Shown here: piece after piece, positions 23,101 to 29,873 of the stretch | How positions within the stretch are numbered: position 1 is the first letter of the stretch | Layout of the letters: each line of letters opens with the position of its first letter | Assembly: GCA_965230345.1 (NCBI GenBank) | Contig: CBDDKR010000002.1 | Span: 1,798,001 to 1,862,000 of the forward strand | Direction of reading: 5' to 3' | Origin: JADKBO01 sp965230345 | GTDB lineage: Bacteria; Bacteroidota; Bacteroidia; Chitinophagales; Saprospiraceae | DNA length: 64,000 bases | The notes under the pieces: model-generated | What the model was told of the DNA's origin: nothing | Database searches by the model: none | Seen by the model: only the letters and a program-made list of their open reading frames with translations | Program-made: the position numbers and the translations under genes

Positions 23101-26100
23101 CTGGTGGATTATGGACAAGTAGCAATAATAATATAGCAACTGTTACAAGTTCAGGTATTGTTAATACATTATCTGCTGGAACGGTTAATTTTACGTTTTC
23201 TTCGTTGGATGGAGTATGTTCTTCTGAACCAACTGGAGACTTAACCATCTTGGCAAAACCCAACATATCTGTGTCAGGGAGTACGTCAATTTGTGTTGGA
23301 AGTACGACTCAAATGATTCCTTCTTCTGGGGGAACATGGATGAGTGATAATCCCTCAATAGCAACCATTGATAATTCAGGATTGGTGACTGCTATAAGTT
23401 CAGGGACAGTTAAATTTACTTATACAGATGGAACTACAGGTTGTGAATCAGATGCTTCTACAACCATTACTGTATTGGCTAATCCAGTAGGGACAATATC
23501 TGGTCCGTCAGATATCTGTTTAAACGGAGTTACTAATTTATCTCCTTCATCTGGTGGATTTTGGAGTTCTAATAATCCTACGGTTGCTTCTGTAACCTCA
23601 AGTGGATTGGTTACTGGCTTGTCGATTGGATCGGCAACATTTACATTTACGGAGAGTTCTTCTGGATGTGTTTCAAACCCAACAGCACCTGTTAATGTGT
23701 TAAGCAAACCAACGATTACCTTAACAGGACCCAATCAAATTTGTGTTGAAGAGACAACTACGTTAACTCCATCTACTGGTGGAACTTGGTTTAGTTTGAA
23801 TCCGTCCGTAGCAACAATTACAAACACAGGAGTTGTGACAGCAGTAGCACAAGGACTGGCACAATTTGTTTATACGACCGATGCGGGTTGTCAATCGAAT
23901 CCTTCGGCACCAATATCTGTTTTTGGTAAACCGAACATATTGAATATAAGCAATAACGAGTTGTGTGTTGGGTCGACCATTTCATTATTGCCAAATTCTG
24001 GTGGGACATGGGAAAGTACTGATACTATGATCGCTAAGATTACCGATCAAGGTGTGGTGACAGGAGTTATGCAGGGATTGGTTAAATTCTATTTTACAGA
24101 TGATGTGACAGGTTGTGTTTCAGATACATCAGACTTTTTGACTGTGCAGCCTAGTCCTCAGATTAATCTTATCGGGGCTGATGAAATATGTGTGGGAGGA
24201 AATACACAATTGTCTCCAACCACTGGAGGGTTGTGGTATAGTAATGATCCTAGTATAGCCATTATATCTTCTTCTGGTGAAGTGACTGGGATAAGTGGAG
24301 GAACGACTACATTCTATTACGTTAATATTTCGACTAATTGTGCTTCTGATAGTTCGGACCAAATTACAATTATTGATAAACCAGAGACTCAATATGTAAC
24401 AGTGGATGAAATGTGCATAGGAGATACTGTATACATGACTCCATCTACGGGTGGATCTTGGATCAGTACAAATTCGAGTGTAGCATCCATTAATAATCAA
24501 GGTAGAATAATTTCACATACTCAAGGGGTTGCAAGATTTAAGTTTATCAGAGATGATGGGTGTGAATCTGACTTAAGTGCTCCCTTGACAGTACATGGAA
24601 ACCCCTCTGTATCTCTTTCTGGACCTTCAATTATATGTACTGAGGCAACTACAACGTTAAATCCTACTTCGGGAGGAATATGGATGTCGGAAGATCCTTC
24701 GATTGCATCGGTAACAAATGATGGTATTGTAACGGGTGTTGGACCTGGTTCAACAGGGTTTATTTTTACAGATAATACAACAGGATGTAGTACAGACAAT
24801 AGTTTAAATATTCAGGTGTCGCTACCTCCAACCATTACCTTGGATGGAAGTGACGAAATATGTGCAGGATTTCATACTCAAGTTTCTGCATCATCTACGG
24901 GGTCTTGGGTTTCAGATGACAATCGAATATTGACCGTAAGTAATACTGGACAAGTATTGGGAATTGCTCCTGGTAAGGCAAAAGTTATGTTTGTTGATGG
25001 AACATCTGGTTGCTCAACAGGATCAAATTCTCCTGAAGTGACTGTAGGTAAATGTATAAACCATGACTTTAATGTTACAAGAACCAACATAGATATAACG
25101 GGTGATATTAGCACAAATGATCTGACTCCCCCTAATACTACCTATGGATTGGCATATGTTAATACTAGTAAACCATTACAAAGTACTCCTGATTTTACAA
25201 TCAATGCGGATGGTACTTATTCGTTTAGAGCCGATAAAGCTGGGAAGTATTACTATGATGTTTCGATTTGTCAAGCCCCAGCTACAACAGGGTGTTTAAA
25301 TTCTACGCTTGAATTTACCGTATTAGGCGATATTTTCTCGCATGGAAATCCTGTTAATAATTTGGAATTTGTTACGGCCAATGCTTCAACTCAAAACGGA
25401 TTTCCTGGACCATCAATCGATATGGATGTTATGGCAAATGATCAATGTGTTTTGACATTAGGATGTAACCTTAATATGAATGCTTCTTCTATAATACATA
25501 TGCCGGAGTTTGGGACGAGTTCTATGAACCTTTTAGGAAAAGTAGCTTATGCTCCGAATTCAGCTCACATAGGATATGACACTTTGATGTACTCAATATG
25601 TTCTGATGATGCTAATGGTCTTTGTAGTAGCTCTTTGTTGTTTGTAACTACTCAAGGCAGTAATGCGCCAAATTCTGTCGTTGCACCAGATGATTTTAGG
25701 TTTACAATGACTGGAGTAAATATCGTTGGGAATGTATTGGACAATGATTCTGATCCTAATGGTGATAACTTCAGTGTTACACCGATGGGTAATGTAGGTA
25801 GTCCAATAAGTATTACTGGAGGAGCTTATTACATTGCATCAAGCGGAGACTTTACGTTTATTCCTGAAGAAGGTTTTGTTGGAAACACAAGCTTTGTTTA
25901 TACCGTTTGTGACGATAATGTTGAACAGGCTTGTATGAACGCTACAGTTCATTTAATGATTGCGGGGGATATGACCATTAAAACCAGAGTTTATCTTGAA
26001 GGAGCTCTAATGACTAATGGAAATCAAATCTCTCAAGAAGGAAGACCTCTTATGAGGGATGATTTGAGGGTAAATCCATATAACGGTAAGAATTATGTGC

Positions 26101-26864
26101 CACTTAATGATCCTTATTCTGGTAGTGTAGGTCTGATAGACTTAACTTCAAAATTTGGACACTTAGGACCTGGATTATTGGCTGAGAATAAAACAATTAC
26201 AGATTCTATGGCCATCTTCGGAGTAAATGGCGACAATGCTATTGTAGATTGGGTGTTCTTGGAATTAAGATTAAAATCGGATAGTACTCAAGCATTTGCA
26301 ACTAGGGCAGCCTTGGTACAGCGTGATGGAGACGTAGTTGATTTGGATGGAGCGTCCGATATACGATTTAATTCTATTGGGGTAGATAGTTTTTATTTGG
26401 TAGTTCGACATAGGAATCATTTAGGTGCTATGTCTCAACTTATTGGGAATGATGAATTTGTAGACTTTACGAATCCTTCAACTCCAGTATACGACTTTGG
26501 AATGTCAGATAAATACAATATGGATTTCACTGGATTGTCGATGAATTCATTCATTAAGACAGGATATAGAGCACTTTGGGCTGGTGATTTTGATGGAAAT
26601 GGTAAGGTTAAATTTACAAATCCTGGTGATGATCAGAATTTGCTTTTATTTGATGTCATATTCCATCCTGACAATACAGTGGTACAGGCCAATTTTGATT
26701 TTGGCTATGGATATACACAAGGTGATTATAATTTGAATGGTAAGGTTAAATTTACGAACCCTGATGACGATAAAAACCTCTTGTTTAGTCAATTATTGTT
26801 ATATCCATTAAATGTTACCTTAAGAGATAACTTTAATTTCTTTGTGCAACAGGTGCCTGAATAG
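14133..26864 (+). CDS. Giant mosaic surface protein (4243 aa): MAM, CBM-like, Big_2 and cadherin-like modules
   Basis: The ATG at 14133 was chosen over the TTG two codons upstream. A signal-anchor-like hydrophobic stretch (residues ~19-38) ends in AIGQ. Modules in order: MAM-like domain (~40-210); DDDGDGLVDCDD acidic loop; carbohydrate-binding-like domain (~335-530); a second NGIDDDNDG loop and CBM4_9-like domain (~830-1000); CBM6-like domain (~1005-1150); a propeller-like region reading SFNVNDGYIYTMNKH (~1160-1390); DUF11-like module; 24 Big_2-type Ig-like units with two SprB-like inserts (1536-3640); three cadherin-like modules with DNDSDPNGD (~3641-3945). The C-terminal ~300 residues include LRLKSD, VQRDGDVVDLDG and a pair of dockerin-like loops (GDFDGNGKVKF, GDYNLNGKVKF). 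No standard T9SS tail is recognised. Adhesion or polysaccharide binding at the surface is inferred from the modules; no enzyme motif is seen. Confidence 0.88.
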   Translation: MNLLIKNIIGPRIDKYGWSSLFVWACIFIFYNNKAIGQCGSPITTFPVHETFNGSTTWTQSNNDDFDWTIRSGGTPSSGTGPAGAYEGSHYIYIEASNPNYPDKDAKIESPCYSISSYAINPSISFKYHMKSSSNSNNMGKLELKISTNGGSNWSKIWDERYDQGSSWKTATISLNSYKGDDVMFQFKAKTYNSWQSDICVDDLIISASVFEDCTNGVDDDGDGLVDCDDSDCTIPTIAITGDTTQCYNGYFTLQGTATPPTYSSTWSVESGPAFIASSTTNQNVEISLSQNNTSDIKYTLNSSGHNCSVEKVVTLSNTTSCDPSCIDPINYNGDLEDEGTATNFNLSMESTPALLIDQTYYPTGWADRYGNATPNTTNFYGAFYLNKTGAQGDPNSGSHFMFLNGNDFCVSPLYSQTELSCGKKYKMSVWIAAYNFDPNGNATQVSSPFALEYAIGGGGAPYFSVTRLLEAPTSNSWNDLNWQKYDIILDIPNDGYTWCDFYVTSKDNGRGILIDDLCITEYFPGASADAGQDFATCVDTFYMNADSIPPGYTGTWSIISGDLSVESPNDLDSKVTINNGVSGVMRWTVTDGSCSSSDEVVVAYDPETPITIDDVTICPGENATLFVDNCTDDVSWSTGESTTSISVAPGTTTTYSVSCTEPPSANIMECPDFETTPQFDYWSNWAGSKTTNDPSKVHTGTYAAMMEAINGWVGLEQTQPASPGEVYEATFYAFTDHPRQVGYAFIRFLDGSDNVIKEDKIEIDAVNYQQYTLTGISPPNTQFIKFGGRADNPQKVYIDDVILVRKGGCASTASGTVIVDDCEICVNGIDDDNDGATDCEDFTCGQLINREFDDSLNDWFLHNSNGNTSNATLDRNSMLSGKNSALVEITNSSNTEHWHTQFGQSNFDIEYGKKYKVEFMARANGFKDIAVTLELDKAPWTNYFHQVLNVTTTPATYSYEFYADTTLTDDVNLIFHVGKDDTNIWIDRVQFKEDCQVPGNDSIYLDAECADVGTAFTIDSDDALAAGDSYISYGGSTVLTDPGNDPVNFVRFSAAVTSTGAYKMFARTIASGSASNSYFVRVNGGDWTVWEDIPTSLSWQWNIVKNSNINDTLGLYLLEGINTIDIGRRESGTKIDKIFVTGYDDLPSGEGGSPANCPETFKCDSKFYQTIKTGGEYWLYEIQTYPTLSHIPLVNITDRGALGDLNATSFNVNDGYIYTMNKHYPFRLYRIGGDFSVHYLGNIKGINPTADVNAGDIGDNNVVYVRDHVHSDIYRLDISNMSQLQATLHCNFPNMSGGLSNVPDLAYNPTDNKYYGTRNNSNQLVAYDVDNCTFSTITTSQVMTSANGAFFISADGTGYGYQNSSGTILRINLTSGLIDTVGVSLPTTDNDGCSCEGIKFFKDATDICVEESDVLTFEYAIHNKWVNNLSSITLRDTLAHGLLWNSEPYDVTGGTVGPSSISGNAIGDLTITSSPIGITTFKIDVLVPSNYSGPTTYYSQAYLEDLPVLLTSTKKSDYPDSPEIDDPTPVHIIDAIEFVDGTDICVGSTKSITPSSGGIWNSSNPAIAVISNDGTITGISAGKTTLLFQNSTTGCLYESDSITVYNPVSAAIDFNGHICLDDDSQLTGIGSGGTGNYSYSWSGPNGFTSSLQTIDIDEDGYYYVTVTDLIADCFTAAIAFVHERYEPLIVTLNSEVCDGESVDLNINSPTAVSYQWDTNANNSTSNAVTVTPSLPNTTYTVTVTNDLGCSADADVTIDVNPLPTVDISGPNAVCIGETSNLTPSSGGTWISNNPAVATVNNSGVVTGVSAGTSTFQYTNSSTSCVSNASAQITVHPKPVVQISGPDSLCIGETSDMLPSNGGSWVSNNPTVATITSEGLVTAITDGIATFTFTNSVTSCPSDPSDNIVVSPTPSVTITGPSDICQDATTTLSPTAGGTWTSSNPLVASVSNNGVVTGMSVGSAVFTYVSNAGGCQAPATSSVSVQTKPIVTNTGSNDICEGSFTILNPGTGGTWTTSDPTIATVTNNGVVTGVSPGTATFTYQTFNLVCTASLTTPITIHENPVVTLVGNPMICEGDTTRLTSSLSGTWTVANSNIGSISSTGLLTGLDGGIAEVIFETSDGCKSDTTFVLVNPIVNTGISGPDSICIGSTTTLFPNSGGTWTSSNPSVASVSNSGIVSALSDGKASFTFVSNANCTSPSTDSIVIDPDGSVTVTGATEMCMEDTIQLSASVAGGNWVSSNTNLATIGIDGKVVALAPGLVSLVYEHNTSSCIPDPIHTVQIFEKPAIAIPGNTKLCVGSSIVLATSIPSGVWTSSDPSVATINALGEVTPIAPGEVYFSIEHPTSGCTSDLTDTFSVHPAVTSAININGSACLEDTTQLTVNPSGGTSPFTYTWTGPNGLTGNTQTIDIPIHGSYYVTVTDQEGCTSNISSFVYERFDPFIFSLHQEVCDGQEITLSVNSPAAVSYQWGVNAGNATTSSVNVTPSMPSTHYEVFVSSDAGCSTIASADIDVHPIPVVTLVGDTTICVNDTTYFAPSSGGIWTSSNSAIAIIDFSGKVVGKAPGNASFTYQNSLTGCISQESTEITVISSSPVAISGEDNYCIGSIHTLSTNVPNGTWTSSNPAVAVVESLTGEVTGIAPGTANIIYTPPANLCSTPGSLPIVVNNYVSVSIVGASKICEGDYSQLSPASGGTWTSNDPSIATVTNSGVVTGVSAGSTTFTFTSNAGCSSTTITSIEVVDKIVTSLNGPSDICIGETTTLSPSSGGIWVSNNNSVGFVSASGTVTGISAGTATFSFYESSNGCKSDNDISIIVHPSPSTTFTGPSAVCIGDTTYITPSTGGVWTSSDDEIASINNSGEIIALKSGLAQFTFTNTTTGCVSSTSSALTVNAKPLIDLAGQDKVCLDGTIYIAPNIGGTWVSTDPSIATITNSGEITGVSTGNVSFIFTNNLTTCPSDTSTSIEVVDKPTVQYDGPQTVCVGESTNLLPNTGGLWTSSNNNIATVTSSGIVNTLSAGTVNFTFSSLDGVCSSEPTGDLTILAKPNISVSGSTSICVGSTTQMIPSSGGTWMSDNPSIATIDNSGLVTAISSGTVKFTYTDGTTGCESDASTTITVLANPVGTISGPSDICLNGVTNLSPSSGGFWSSNNPTVASVTSSGLVTGLSIGSATFTFTESSSGCVSNPTAPVNVLSKPTITLTGPNQICVEETTTLTPSTGGTWFSLNPSVATITNTGVVTAVAQGLAQFVYTTDAGCQSNPSAPISVFGKPNILNISNNELCVGSTISLLPNSGGTWESTDTMIAKITDQGVVTGVMQGLVKFYFTDDVTGCVSDTSDFLTVQPSPQINLIGADEICVGGNTQLSPTTGGLWYSNDPSIAIISSSGEVTGISGGTTTFYYVNISTNCASDSSDQITIIDKPETQYVTVDEMCIGDTVYMTPSTGGSWISTNSSVASINNQGRIISHTQGVARFKFIRDDGCESDLSAPLTVHGNPSVSLSGPSIICTEATTTLNPTSGGIWMSEDPSIASVTNDGIVTGVGPGSTGFIFTDNTTGCSTDNSLNIQVSLPPTITLDGSDEICAGFHTQVSASSTGSWVSDDNRILTVSNTGQVLGIAPGKAKVMFVDGTSGCSTGSNSPEVTVGKCINHDFNVTRTNIDITGDISTNDLTPPNTTYGLAYVNTSKPLQSTPDFTINADGTYSFRADKAGKYYYDVSICQAPATTGCLNSTLEFTVLGDIFSHGNPVNNLEFVTANASTQNGFPGPSIDMDVMANDQCVLTLGCNLNMNASSIIHMPEFGTSSMNLLGKVAYAPNSAHIGYDTLMYSICSDDANGLCSSSLLFVTTQGSNAPNSVVAPDDFRFTMTGVNIVGNVLDNDSDPNGDNFSVTPMGNVGSPISITGGAYYIASSGDFTFIPEEGFVGNTSFVYTVCDDNVEQACMNATVHLMIAGDMTIKTRVYLEGALMTNGNQISQEGRPLMRDDLRVNPYNGKNYVPLNDPYSGSVGLIDLTSKFGHLGPGLLAENKTITDSMAIFGVNGDNAIVDWVFLELRLKSDSTQAFATRAALVQRDGDVVDLDGASDIRFNSIGVDSFYLVVRHRNHLGAMSQLIGNDEFVDFTNPSTPVYDFGMSDKYNMDFTGLSMNSFIKTGYRALWAGDFDGNGKVKFTNPGDDQNLLLFDVIFHPDNTVVQANFDFGYGYTQGDYNLNGKVKFTNPDDDKNLLFSQLLLYPLNVTLRDNFNFFVQQVPE
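18738..25052 (+). repeat. 24 Big_2-type Ig-like units (about 75 aa each), well diverged
   Basis: Units follow the pattern: short strand, IC-G-E/S, SSGGTW, SNPSVATVTNSGVVTGVSAG, TFTFT, GC. I count 24 by eye, interrupted by two SprB-like modules with WSGPNGF or WTGPNGL near 18960-19210 and 21220-21460. Unlike the array in the preceding gene, these copies are strongly diverged in DNA, which points to an old array. Confidence 0.85.
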
Positions 26865-27009
26865 TCTTTAATGTCAGTTCTGGTTAGATTTTGGTTGATA
26901 TTGCTAATATCCTTAGGATATTGAATGTAGTGATATCTTGAAATTGAAAGATGCCATGTAATCAAATAAATAAGGTATTTTGTGCTTAATATAAAGTTTA
27001 GAATCTGTA

Positions 27010-27017
27010 TAGATTTG
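27010..27017 (+). promoter_or_regulatory. Possible -7 element for the DUF1801 gene
   Basis: TAGATTTG matches TAnnTTTG. Transcription would start near 27023, about 30 nt before the ATG at 27053. No TTG sits at the usual distance upstream, so support is modest. Confidence 0.35.
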
Positions 27018-27052
27018 TGTACATCTTATTGCCAACCCTGATAATATCATTA

Positions 27053-27487
27053 ATGAATTATTTGCCAAGTATTGAAATCGATAATCTTCTTCAACGTTAT
27101 CCAAAGGAAGTCAGGGAAAAACTACAATATTTAAGAGAATTAATACTTGAAACTGCCGAAGAAATGCAGGAGGAATCGATTTTGGAGGAATCTATTAAAT
27201 GGGGCGAACCTAGTTTTAAAACAAAAATTGGAAGTACACTTAGAATGGATTGGAAGGATAAGAATCCTGAATATTACGCCCTATATTTCCAATGTACGAG
27301 TAAGCTAGTGGATACATTTCGAATGGTATATGGCGATGTATTTCTTTTTGAAGGAAAGCGAGCTATATTGTTTCAACTGAATCAAAGTTTACCATTACTC
27401 GAGCTTAAAGAATGCATTAAAGCCACGTTACGGTATCATAAAGTTAAAAATCAAGAGTTTTTAGGTATGGGTAGATGTTTGTACTAA
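27053..27487 (+). CDS. DUF1801 (YdhG-like) domain protein
   Basis: A 144-residue protein of the DUF1801 family, cytoplasmic and of unknown biochemical role. Family features visible are EESIKWGEPSF near residues 46-56, an ALYFQCTSKLVD segment in the middle, and a C-terminal helix with LLELKECIKATLRYHK. The frame is open 12 codons upstream to a GTG at 27017, but the ATG at 27053 starts exactly where family similarity begins and leaves room for a promoter element, so it is preferred. No Shine-Dalgarno is visible, which is normal in this phylum. It lies 34 nt before an S41 peptidase gene and may be co-transcribed with it. Confidence 0.8.
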   Translation: MNYLPSIEIDNLLQRYPKEVREKLQYLRELILETAEEMQEESILEESIKWGEPSFKTKIGSTLRMDWKDKNPEYYALYFQCTSKLVDTFRMVYGDVFLFEGKRAILFQLNQSLPLLELKECIKATLRYHKVKNQEFLGMGRCLY

Positions 27488-27521
27488 ACACGATTAATTA
27501 ATAATCGCTTAAAGAAGAAAT

Positions 27522-28775
27522 ATGAAAAAACGGATATTATTTATAATATTTTACTCTTTAACTGGATACTTATTCTCTCAAGTTCCAGAGAATTTGAGCA
27601 ATGAAGAAAAGATCTATGGACTATCGAAGTTGTGGAAGGAGGCGGATAAAAATTTTGTATTCTTCGACCAAGTTTCGAGTTTGGATTGGGACAAGACATA
27701 CCAAGGATTTATCCCTAAAGTTATAGCATCCAAGTCTACTTACGAATATTATAAAATACTTCAGGAGTTTTGTTCTTTATTAAATGATGGACATACTAGA
27801 GTAGTTGTACCTTGGCAGTTGAGAATAATTGAAGAGGTTAAGCCGCCAATTGTTACGGAATTAATTAATGATAAAGTTTTTATTACTGAGATTGGCAATG
27901 ATACAATTAGAAATCAAGGACTATCAGAAGGAATGGAAATTATCGAGATAGATGATATAGATGTTCATGAATATGCTTCTAAGAATGTAAGACCTTATGT
28001 TTTTTACTCTACTAAACAGGACGAAAAGGTACAGGTGTATGAACACAATTTGTTAAGAGGACATATCGATAGGCCGTTAAGAATTAAAGCAAATAACGGG
28101 AAAGTCTATTTTATAAATCGAAAGCTAAGTGGTGATAAGAAATTAGAGCCAGCATTTGAATTTAAAAAGTTAACCGATCAGGTTGGTTATTTAAAGATTA
28201 GTAGATTTTGGGGTAACAATTTAGAGGCTAAGTTTGATAGTGTTTTTTCATGTATTCAAAATTGTTCTAAACTAATTATAGATGTTTCTAAAAATGATGG
28301 GGGGAATAGTTATTATGCAAATTATGTTTTAAGTCATTTTGTAAATAAGAAGTTTGAGACCTCTAGGTGGAAAACTAAAATGTATATGCCTGCTTATGCA
28401 TCATGGGGATTCAGTACACAATGGCAAGACAATAATGGAGAAATTATCGAACCAGTAGAAGAATCAAAAAGATATTCCGAGCCCATTGTAGTTTTGATTA
28501 GTGAAAAAACTTATTCCGCTGGAGAAGACTTTGTATCTGCCTTCATCAATACAAATAGAGGAATTGTTATAGGAAGACCTACCGCTGGAACAACGGGAAA
28601 CCCTATAGGTTTTGAACTGCCAGGAATGGGAGGATTTCAAATTTGTTCTAAAAGAGATTATTTGTCTACCGGAAAAGAATTTGTAGGGTATGGTATTGAA
28701 CCTCAGAAAGTTGTAAAGAAGACCCAAGATCCCAATCATTTGATTAATGCAGGACTTTCTATTTTTAATGATTAA
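27522..28775 (+). CDS. Exported S41-family peptidase
   Basis: A 417-residue secreted or periplasmic protease of family S41. Residues 1-20 are a signal peptide (MKKRILFII..., ending LFSQ). Around residues 75-100 the SLLNDGHTRV signature of S41 N-terminal regions is clear. A PDZ-like segment follows (LSEGMEIIEIDDIDV). The catalytic core contains VGYLKISRFWG, LIIDVSKNDGGNSYY, and the nucleophile in TYSAGEDF (Ser332). Downstream the phrase GRPTAGTTGNPIGF resembles the tricorn/IRBP branch (S41B) more than the CtpA branch, because the CtpA-type lysine after the nucleophile is not evident. The substrate is unknown. It follows a DUF1801 gene by 34 nt and ends at a strong bidirectional terminator. An A-rich AAAGAAG stretch precedes the ATG. 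Confidence 0.88.
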   Translation: MKKRILFIIFYSLTGYLFSQVPENLSNEEKIYGLSKLWKEADKNFVFFDQVSSLDWDKTYQGFIPKVIASKSTYEYYKILQEFCSLLNDGHTRVVVPWQLRIIEEVKPPIVTELINDKVFITEIGNDTIRNQGLSEGMEIIEIDDIDVHEYASKNVRPYVFYSTKQDEKVQVYEHNLLRGHIDRPLRIKANNGKVYFINRKLSGDKKLEPAFEFKKLTDQVGYLKISRFWGNNLEAKFDSVFSCIQNCSKLIIDVSKNDGGNSYYANYVLSHFVNKKFETSRWKTKMYMPAYASWGFSTQWQDNNGEIIEPVEESKRYSEPIVVLISEKTYSAGEDFVSAFINTNRGIVIGRPTAGTTGNPIGFELPGMGGFQICSKRDYLSTGKEFVGYGIEPQKVVKKTQDPNHLINAGLSIFND

Positions 28776-28794
28776 GTGTAGGAGTTCTGAATTG

Positions 28795-28848
28795 AAAAAG
28801 GATAGAGGGCAATACTCGATACTCGACGTATTGCCCTCTATCCTTTTT
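28795..28848. terminator. Perfect 21-bp bidirectional terminator
   Basis: Arms 28795-28815 and 28828-28848 are perfectly complementary with a 12-nt loop. Each arm ends in an A-run or T-run, so the hairpin gives a U-tract in both directions. It lies between two converging genes, the S41 peptidase (+) and the SPFH protein (-), and should stop transcription from both. Confidence 0.93.
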
Positions 28849-28889
28849 TGCTTATTTACAACGTTATGTAAGCTTTAATATGCGTTTTT

Positions 28890-29738
28890 TTAGTTGTTTC
28901 CAAGGATCAATGGTAGTCCATTGCTTCCGCCATCGCCGATTACTACGATTTTACTATTTGGTGATTTTGAAAGTTCTATAGTAGCTTCGATCCCTTTGTC
29001 TTTTAAGATATTTGAGGTCAATGAAGCATTCAATATCCTATTCGCTTCTGCTTTAGCTTTAGCTTCGATTATTTTTCTTTCTGCTTCTCTTCTTTCTTTT
29101 TCTAATCTAAATTCATATTGCAATGCTTCCTGCTCTTCTTGAAGTTTTTGTTCGATAGAAGCCTTCAAATTTTGTGGAAGTTGAACGCTTCTAATTAAAA
29201 CTGCATCCAGAACAAGATTTTTAGATTGTATTGCCTTTTTTGTTTGCTCAAATATTTCAACCTGTATTGCTTCTCGCTTAGTAGAGTACAATTCTTCTGG
29301 TAAGTATTGTCCAATAACTTCTCTAGTAGCGGATCGAATTTCTGGTTTGATGATTCTTTCTATATAAGAAGGACCAATTTCGTCGTGTAGAAATCCAATT
29401 TGACCTGGGTCTGGAGCAAATCGATAAGATAGTTCGATTTGGATATTCAATCCATTTTTACTCAATACGTCCATTTCTTCAAATTGTTCCTGAATCCTGA
29501 CGTCGTAGATATACATTTTGTTCCAAGGAGCAACGATGTGAAATCCTTGATCGTATACTTCATCTTTTTCTAATCCACCACCAAATCGCTTAAATATTAC
29601 ACCTTTTTGTCCTGGATCAATAGTAAGGAAGGTTGTGCTTGTGAGAATGATGAAAAGCATGAATAAAAAGAATCCAAGAAATATGAATCTACCTATTTTG
29701 CTACCATCTATTTTGGGTGCCTTGTTGCCAAATGCCAT
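28890..29738 (-). CDS. SPFH/prohibitin-family membrane protein
   Basis: A 282-residue protein of the SPFH superfamily (prohibitin, stomatin, flotillin, HflK/C). One N-terminal membrane segment (residues ~18-40, GRFIFLGFFLFMLFIIL) is followed by the SPFH domain: IDPGQKGVIFKRFGGG, YDQGFHIVAPW, IQIELSYRF and RSATREVIGQY. A long charged coiled coil follows (~195-245, rich in E, K, R, A). Family members form ring- or cage-like membrane assemblies that affect protease access or membrane organisation. The exact role here is unknown. It is transcribed toward a shared terminator and lies downstream of the alpha-2-macroglobulin gene on the same strand, separated from it by a hairpin. Confidence 0.9.
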   Translation of the reverse strand: MAFGNKAPKIDGSKIGRFIFLGFFLFMLFIILTSTTFLTIDPGQKGVIFKRFGGGLEKDEVYDQGFHIVAPWNKMYIYDVRIQEQFEEMDVLSKNGLNIQIELSYRFAPDPGQIGFLHDEIGPSYIERIIKPEIRSATREVIGQYLPEELYSTKREAIQVEIFEQTKKAIQSKNLVLDAVLIRSVQLPQNLKASIEQKLQEEQEALQYEFRLEKERREAERKIIEAKAKAEANRILNASLTSNILKDKGIEATIELSKSPNSKIVVIGDGGSNGLPLILGNN

Positions 29739-29825
29739 AATTTATTTAATTTTTAGTTGTTCTGTTCGCAATATACAACAAGTGTTGATGCCCATAAGGT
29801 TCGTGGAATAGATTAATAGTATATT

Positions 29826-29861
29826 AAGCTCGACCAATATCTTAAAATATGGGTCGAGCTT
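29826..29861 (-). terminator. 10-bp GC-containing hairpin after the alpha-2-macroglobulin gene
   Basis: Arms AAGCTCGACC (29826-29835) and GGTCGAGCTT (29852-29861) are perfect complements. The hairpin begins 13 nt past the stop codon of the gene ending at 29874. There is no clear U-tract on the minus strand, so it may be a weak terminator or an RNA end-stabilising structure. Confidence 0.55.
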
Positions 29862-29873
29862 ATTCAATTATGT

